From: Tieghemiomyces parasiticus
Lineage: Eukaryota > Kickxellomycota > Dimargaritomycetes > Dimargaritales > Dimargaritaceae
Direction of reading: 5' to 3'
Assembly (NCBI GenBank): GCA_027575765.1
Contig: JANBPT010000175.1
Span: forward strand, 1-61,794
DNA: 61,794 bases
Made by a program: the position numbers and the translations under genes. Shown here one piece after another: positions 56,066 to 61,794 of the stretch. Every line of letters begins with the position of its first letter. Within the stretch, counting starts at the first letter, position 1. Under the pieces are notes generated by a model that searched no databases, had not been told where the DNA came from, and saw nothing but the letters and a program-made list of their open reading frames with translations.

Positions 56066-56907
56066 AATATCATTTTCGCTGACCGTTGGCCCGCTTACAC
56101 GGCCATCAACTACCTTCGTCCGCTCATGTTATTCGCTTGCACGGGCCAGTAGTGCACCTAGTTTTCTTGGGTATGGTGTTCTGTGGGCCTCGTTCTCCGC
56201 CCATGTCTTGGGGTGTTTCTTTTCCTCTGCTGGTATCGCCAATGGCCCCGCTGAATAAGTGCTTAGCTACCACATCTGGGTAACATGAATGTTTGGCCAC
56301 TTGCTGTTTAGCGCATCAGGAATTAAACCAGTACCGTTCGCAGTCTGCGCCTTTTGAATTACACGTATTCAGGGGTAACCTCTTTATCTTGCCTTGGCAT
56401 AGTAGGCCAGTGAGATATTGACGGTTCTTCAGCAAGATATTCGTGAGTGGGTCGCAAAGAAGGCGTAGCTGATGTGCTCTATTAAACCCTTTAATAGGAT
56501 ATGGTATTTGCTCAACCGACTGACTGTATTTAAGGTTTGGAAATCATGCAGAAAATCACCACGGTTGCATGCCAACCACCATAGGCAGTAAGTGGCCACG
56601 GGTTAACAGTTTGGTCACGGCGAAAAACCTCATACACCTGGCATCCACCACGTGTGTCATGTGAAGGCAGCTGAAAGATCTTTCGCTGCTGTTGAACAGA
56701 GAACAGGGCCTATAAAATGGCCATCGCCTACTGACAGGCCTAATTTTCGCAGGTTCCCAAGTTATCGGCATCATTCGTGTCAGTCCATAAGTCGTCTACT
56801 AGATTGGTCAATAAGGACTATTCTCCAGCATAATTCATACAGATCGATTCTTAATTCTACCGTAGCCCTCCCCTTTTCTTCCGCTCTTCATCCTAACGTT
56901 GTGTCCA
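56066..56907. other. Spacer between the orphan paralogues
   Basis: About 840 bp, AT-richer than the genes. It contains the 3' flank of the first and the promoter of the second paralogue. Nothing else recognised. Confidence 0.4.
56711..56718 (+). promoter_or_regulatory. TATA box of the second orphan paralogue
   Basis: TATAAAAT lies 197 bp upstream of the ATG at 56908. Confidence 0.5.
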
Positions 56908-57951
56908 ATGCTAATCTTCCCACCGCCTGGTTTTGGTCTATCCAACGGGGGTAGTGCCGCCGGATCCGAGAACCGTCCGACAATACCGCGAAAATCCTCG
57001 GAGGAGGCCGCCCAAGTGCTCTACGCCTTCAAAGCATCGCCTGCCGAGCCCTCTTTTCCCTCAATGGATTTTGGCCGCGATATCAAGGTTGAAAGCGAAC
57101 GACGTGTATTGCCCGGCGATTTATGGGCCCCCGTTCAGGTGATTGAGCCTCTCGTGCAAGATTTCCGACGGCGGGCCGCAGTGGCTAACATCAGTGCAAT
57201 CGGTACCCTGTTTAGCTGCCAGAAACTTCGTGCCCTGGCCTTCTTTAGTGTTGCGCAGATCCTCTTTCGGTACATGGAACCCCAGGAGCGAGCAGAATGT
57301 CAAAATCTAGGTGACATTATAAATGGAGCCGTCATTGAAGCACCCAGCGGCGTGCTCTTTCATATCAACCAGAGCTCCATGGGAGCCCGTCAATTCTACG
57401 ACGTCATCCCCTTCCGTCCGCTGCGGTTCTACCGGTGGATCTTACTGGGCCTCGATGCCGATCCTGACTGCAAAGACTCCTACCCTAATGCTGATAGGAC
57501 TATTTGGCGCACTGCCACCGCCAAGCTAGCCTTAGAGGACCATGCCTGTTATCCGTTGGCGGTGATGAGTGAGTGCATGCGCCTGTATACGTTAGAATGG
57601 GATGGCAGCCGGAAATTAGACAAGCATAGATTTCGTCCCAGCACGGTGCAGGACCATGAGGACTTGCTGATGAGCCAAATCTTACGACATCAAGGCAACT
57701 ACTTCTCGATCAAGGCCCTGCTTCTACTTAGTGAAACAGAATGGGCGACTAAGGACCAAGTCTTGGTCCATGGCCGACACCTTGGAGATATTCTCATTCT
57801 ACTGGGGCTTCATTTGGCTGATGCGCATGCTTCGGACGACAAATTGACAGGCCTCCTGGCCTCTGCCTTAAGTGAATCGCAGTGCGAATGGATCGGCGTG
57901 CTGCGCAAGATATACCCGGGCGACGATGCCCTATATTCCAGTCGGATATAA
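56908..57951 (+). CDS. Orphan protein, second paralogue
   Basis: A single frame of 347 residues from ATG at 56908 (MLIFPPPGFGLSNGG). It aligns with the preceding gene through QKLRALAFFSVAQILFRYM, QERAECQNLGDII and the main block VIPFRPLRFYRWILLGL, with D-P-DCKDSYPNADRTIW after it. The C-terminal half aligns loosely (a helix ending near LLSETEWATKDQVL matches a similar one in the neighbour). The extra N-terminal 45 residues are low complexity and have no signal peptide. Divergence is high, so the duplication is old, yet both frames are intact. Function unknown; family not recognised. Confidence 0.72.
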   Translation: MLIFPPPGFGLSNGGSAAGSENRPTIPRKSSEEAAQVLYAFKASPAEPSFPSMDFGRDIKVESERRVLPGDLWAPVQVIEPLVQDFRRRAAVANISAIGTLFSCQKLRALAFFSVAQILFRYMEPQERAECQNLGDIINGAVIEAPSGVLFHINQSSMGARQFYDVIPFRPLRFYRWILLGLDADPDCKDSYPNADRTIWRTATAKLALEDHACYPLAVMSECMRLYTLEWDGSRKLDKHRFRPSTVQDHEDLLMSQILRHQGNYFSIKALLLLSETEWATKDQVLVHGRHLGDILILLGLHLADAHASDDKLTGLLASALSESQCEWIGVLRKIYPGDDALYSSRI

Positions 57952-60051
57952 TAGCTAGGAACGCACCAAGCTTTCAGTAATGCTGTCTTAATATAGGTCA
58001 ATATAGTGCAGTGGGTCGGGGTCGGGGGGTCAGATTTATTGAGTCGATTATAAGGTGAACAGAGGTAATGATAATAATAATGAAGGTGTGGGTTCGGTCG
58101 AGTTAAATAGCCGGTTGACAAGGAGACCCACCTCAGGATAGCACAAGGTTCATTGGCTTGGTTGACCGGTTGGAAGTGACTATGTGAGTGACTGTGAGTC
58201 ATGTGGATTGAACAATGGATAGAAGGATGGAGGTAAAGGCTCACATGCGTGACAATGCAGTGGCTTGCAGTTGCCAGCGTGGATGGCGAGTCATAAGTCG
58301 TGGTGTCTTCAGTGACGAGTGGTTTGGTTGGCCACACTGATCATACTCTTACACGTGGAAAGGTATATAGACGTAAAGTCAAGCCACACAACTACCTTCT
58401 TCCAACGCAAGGCCGAGAACAGTCCCAGGAACGCCAGCTAGAACCTTTGCATCCTGCATATTGGACTAGGGTTCCAGTTGCGTACCTCCTTGGAAAACTG
58501 CACCTGGGACGTGGCAACTTGGTTGTTAATGGCTAGATGTCAAAGTATAAACTAAGTTTCTGATATTTAATAGACAAAATCGATAGTAAAGGTATAATTA
58601 AAATCTGGAGTAAAATAGCACAGGTGGGAAGTAATGTTGTAAAAGGGAGGTCTTTATCTAAGGCGCGCTACTGTCTACCTTAAATTCACCAGTAGACACC
58701 TGCACATGTTGAAGTTGGGCAACGTAAAAGTGATTATGCTGAATGAAGAAAAACAATGCAACCCAAGTCGAGGTTAATAGGGAGTCAGATTTATAAAATG
58801 CTGGGATAGGCATCTAAGCTGCTAGTGCCCAAGCTAGATCGCCCATTATAGGAATCAACTTTCCATTATTATATTATTTGCCTGGTTATATTGCTCCCTA
58901 AAGAAACGCCTAGCCTCAAGATCTACCCCCTGCAGACCGGTAAAAATTCCTCCTGCACCAACATGCCCGTTTAAACGCCCTGGATTACCTCACCCTCCAA
59001 CATGATGCCTCCGCCTAACACTATGAGAGTTGCAGCAATTTATGCTACATTTAATAAACGATCCTCCTCCTCCTTGGGTAGCAAACTTTGTCACAAAAGT
59101 GGAGCTATTAGCGTAGCCGAGTGCCACAAAAAACCAACCAGCCCAAGGCGGAGTATAGGTGATAAAAAAGAGGAGGATCCCAGAGAGGCGGCAGGCTTCC
59201 AAAGGTACCAATGTTTTTTTGGAGGGCTTTCGGATGTTTTATGGACAAAATCGAAAAGGAGAATAAATAAAGGCTGTGCCAATTGGTAGAGGACTAGGAC
59301 CAAGGGCCAAAGGGAAAGAGATCTGTGAATAAAAAGGGCAGCGTAAAATGGACATCAGATAGGAGATGAAGGGACAAACAGACAACAGAATAAAGGCTAA
59401 GGATAAAGAAATAGATAGTAGTGTAACCAAAAGGAGAGGAAAAAGGGGATCAGTCAAACTTCCACCCCTGGTAGATGTGGGTCGATGATTGTCACCATGA
59501 CACTCAAGTCACTACAAAAAGAAAATAAAGGATTCACCCCTTTCCTCCTCCTTTAGTCAAAGGACTCACACACTGTGCTCAATCAGAACATGCATGCACA
59601 GTAATCAACATTCTGTCAGGCCACCTGGAAAGAGATTCCATGTGTTCTGGGTGTCAGGTGCCTTCTCTCTTGCCACTACCATCTTGCTGGGAGAAACCCT
59701 GTTGCTTCACGGCAAGCATAACCAAGGTGACTGAGATAGCCAACCTTGTGTAAAAGTTGTCCACAAAATCAATAAACCTCATATTCTCTAGTTCTTTCTA
59801 CTTGGGAACCATCTCCTCACCATTAGGCCCTCTCACCTATTTCCCACTCTGACAATTTATTTGTCATGCTCAACTTCAGTTTCAAAACCATCTACCACAA
59901 TAAACCCATAGTCACTTAGCTCCACTCTGGCCGCCCCTACTACTCTGGTCAACCCTGGGAGCAGCTCCACCATGCCCAACATTGACAGGTCACACCTAAC
60001 TGCCCCTGTCTTTACTGGTGCCACTTCAGGCCCTCCTGGGAAAAATGGTGA
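57952..60051. other. AT-richer gene-free tract
   Basis: From about 58.5 kb the sequence is AT-richer and less like the rest of the window, with purine runs at 59280-59450. No intact gene is seen. Short frames on both strands at 58990-59460 lack domains. A minus-strand frame at 60057-59857 (66 codons) is open but unsupported. Confidence 0.4.
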
Positions 60052-60492
60052 CTGCATTGTTACCCTATAATTACGGCTTTGCTTCCAGGGGTGGACTCTG
60101 AGTTCACTTTCTTTGTGGTTAAGCTTGTGGTGACACCCCCTACCTGTGGAGCCCTGGAGAGTACCAATGTCTTCACACTCAAGGAGCTAGACTTGTATAT
60201 TCTGAAATGTTACCCAGCAACCCTTTGGGTTGACCACAATGTGGGTCACCTACAGGCAGGCACTCTTATCAAGAGTATGCCCCTGAAGAAAGCCAGTGTC
60301 CTGGTCAGAGAGGATACACTGGACCTAGGTGCTGTGCCCTACTGGGTCCTTATCATTGCCAAGGCCGTCCTGCAACGCTTCAAGGAGGTCCCACCCCATG
60401 CTTCCAACCCCCTGTTTCGAACTGAGGAGCTGTCTGCCACCACCCTGGACACATTACTTCGGAAAGTGGGTGACAAATTCCACAACTCCTAG
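60052..60492 (+). pseudogene. Open reading frame remnant of unknown, possibly mobile, origin
   Basis: An open stretch without a clean ATG start encodes about 146 residues (GVDSEFTFFVVKLVVTPP near the start, VGDKFHNS at the end). Its base composition and codon choice (CTG, GTG and ACC mixed with many T-ending codons) differ from neighbouring fungal genes. A lysine-rich stretch in another frame directly follows (KTRTKWDTWHKKTKEEAESI, about 60613-60672), as expected for a frameshifted longer gene. I recognise no family. Confidence 0.35.
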
Positions 60493-61145
60493 AGAAGATT
60501 CATGGTCTTTGGCACCAAACCTGATCCCACCCTACCATGGTCCAAACTTCCCAGCCTGTCCACTAACCAACCACCCTGTACCAGCTGCCCTGACCACCAA
60601 CTCCAAGACCAGGACCAAGTGGGACACTTGGCATAAAAAGACCAAAGAAGAGGCTGAGTCTATTGAGCGCCTTGCAGTTCAGCTGGCTTGTCCTCACGTC
60701 AAGAAAGATCAAAGAGCAGTAGTGACATCAATTGTGATTGTGTCAGTAACTTATTGTAATAGAGCATGTTATCTCAACGCAAATGCTCTGGCTCCTCAAC
60801 ATTAGAGGATTCCGTCTGGTGCCATTCTAGGCAGCCAACCTGTACAAATCATTGCAGACCAGGGAACAGGTGCAGGTGTGTTATTGGTTCTCCAAGTAGG
60901 GCAGATGAAAGTAAGGTGTAACCAAGTGGGGCAAAAATGGCACTGGGAGATAGAGCAAAGGCCTGAGTGGAATATGCTACAAGTAGGCATAAACGTCAAA
61001 GAAAAAAACATCCAAAAAGATAACTCAGGCTATTATAATTAATAGTTATCTGCATTGGGAGGCGCATTAGGCAAAGTATGCATAAGATGTCTTGCTGGCA
61101 CTGTAAATCAGTGTCACAAGGATATCAAAGGTACTAGGGGCGCCT

Positions 61146-61388
61146 GTGGGCTATTTGCCTCCTCCTATGGTGTTCGCATATGGGGCTGCACAGATTATCC
61201 CAAATGAAAAGGACTGTTTCTGCTTACCAGAGGATCGTCCCAGTTTTGCAATTTCCTTATTTGGGAGAGTGTTCTGTGCGGCCTCACCTGTGGGGCACAG
61301 GGAGAGACAAAATTCTCTCTCTACCTGGGTGGCTGAGTTTGGCTCCGGTAGCTCAGTCAGGGAGGGCCCAGTTGTCTCACTTTCTTAA
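61146..61388 (+). pseudogene. Second open frame in the atypical tract
   Basis: About 80 codons (GYLPPPMVFAYGAAQ near the start), ending in TAA at 61385-61388 region. No domain recognised. It is listed because it lies between two other interrupted frames of the same composition and may be part of the same decayed element. Confidence 0.25.
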
Positions 61389-61400
61389 AGGACCTACTAG

Positions 61401-61794
61401 GTCTTGACCTGTGTACAATCACCCCCAGCTCCAATGCCTATTGCCGCACCCAAGGCAATCGCTCCCTCTAGCAGGCCAGGTCGCACTCCCTCTCTCCCCC
61501 GGTAGAAGCGTTCTTCTGAGCCCTCCCTTCCAGCCGTGCCAGAGGCCGCCCCCTCCCACAAAAGCGTGGGACGTTCATGGGAAATTCCGAATGACTGCCC
61601 CCCCACCATCGAACCCAAGGTGGCAAGGCGAGAGACTAAGGCACCTTTAGGCCTACCCGCCTCCTTTTTCGAGAGGACTGACATCAACCACGACCAGGAG
61701 TTCATCAACTGTGACAAACTGTATCCTGCAGTTTCGCGCTCCAATGTATCCAGGCGTACCAAGGATCAAGCCACAAGCCCTGCTGAGCGTGAGC
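61401..61794 (+). pseudogene. Proline-rich frame running off the window, one in-frame stop
   Basis: Reading in one frame gives a Pro/Ala/Ser-rich stretch (PAPMPIAAPKAIAPS), then TAG at 61503-61505, then continued coding-like sequence (SSEPSLPAVPEAAPS, FFERTDINHDQEFINCDKL) to the window edge. A low-complexity start followed by a charged region is seen in gag-like proteins of retroelements, but there is no zinc knuckle or reverse transcriptase motif to confirm that. The opposite strand is also open here, so the coding strand is not certain. Confidence 0.25.

Noticed and set aside
1..61794. CRISPR arrays, bacterial operons, phage or plasmid functions
   Set aside because: No regularly spaced repeats or prokaryotic gene organisation; introns and gene content are eukaryotic.

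Overview
The window looks like nuclear DNA of a filamentous fungus, probably an early-diverging lineage. Evidence: spliceosomal introns with GTAAGT/GTATGT/GTAGGT donors, the ERMES subunit Mdm10, GPI-GlcNAc transferase subunit H, RAVE subunit Rav1, U3 snoRNP protein Utp7, a calcium-regulated aspartate/glutamate carrier and the urease chaperone UreD. Eleven of the 14 introns I could place are 137-165 nt. A Kickxellomycotina/Dimargaritales-type fungus is my guess; nothing in the sequence proves it. No bacterial operons, tRNA, rRNA or CRISPR were seen.

Layout. 1-2993 (minus): LIM-domain protein with a cysteine-cluster tail, cut by the window edge. 3-7 kb: gene-free, with a broken mariner element at about 5.96-7.08 kb. 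7.4-11.0 kb: MDM10 (minus) and GPI15/PIG-H (plus), divergent. 12.2-14.1 kb: secreted protein with an F-box-like segment and a 12-residue repeat. 17.2-18.2 kb (minus): secreted protein of unknown family with a duplicated, frame-shifted tail. 19.6-20.5 kb: second, internally deleted mariner relic. 21.1-25.5 kb (minus): large SAPS-like (PP6 regulatory) protein. 27.9-34.1 kb (minus): RAV1. 35.2-41.2 kb (minus): three tandem UNC93-like transporters with one shared intron position and a gene-conversion tract. 42.3-44.6 kb (minus): AGC1-type carrier. 46.0-47.4 kb (minus): lysophosphatidate acyltransferase in four exons. 49.6-50.9 kb (plus): UreD with histidine-rich inserts. 51.3-53.8 kb (minus): UTP7. 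55.1-58.0 kb (plus): two paralogous proteins of unknown family. 58-61.8 kb: AT-richer tract with broken reading frames that look like a decayed mobile element or foreign DNA.

The conserved genes are housekeeping functions for mitochondria, GPI anchors, V-ATPase assembly, ribosome biogenesis and lipid synthesis, and are not functionally clustered. Between them lie islands of lineage-specific genes (secreted or orphan proteins, the transporter array) and transposon relics. Four orphan or secreted genes share a TATA element about 150-200 bp upstream of the start codon, unlike most housekeeping genes here. Splice structures were deduced by hand from splice signals, reading phase and family alignment from memory; no search was run.
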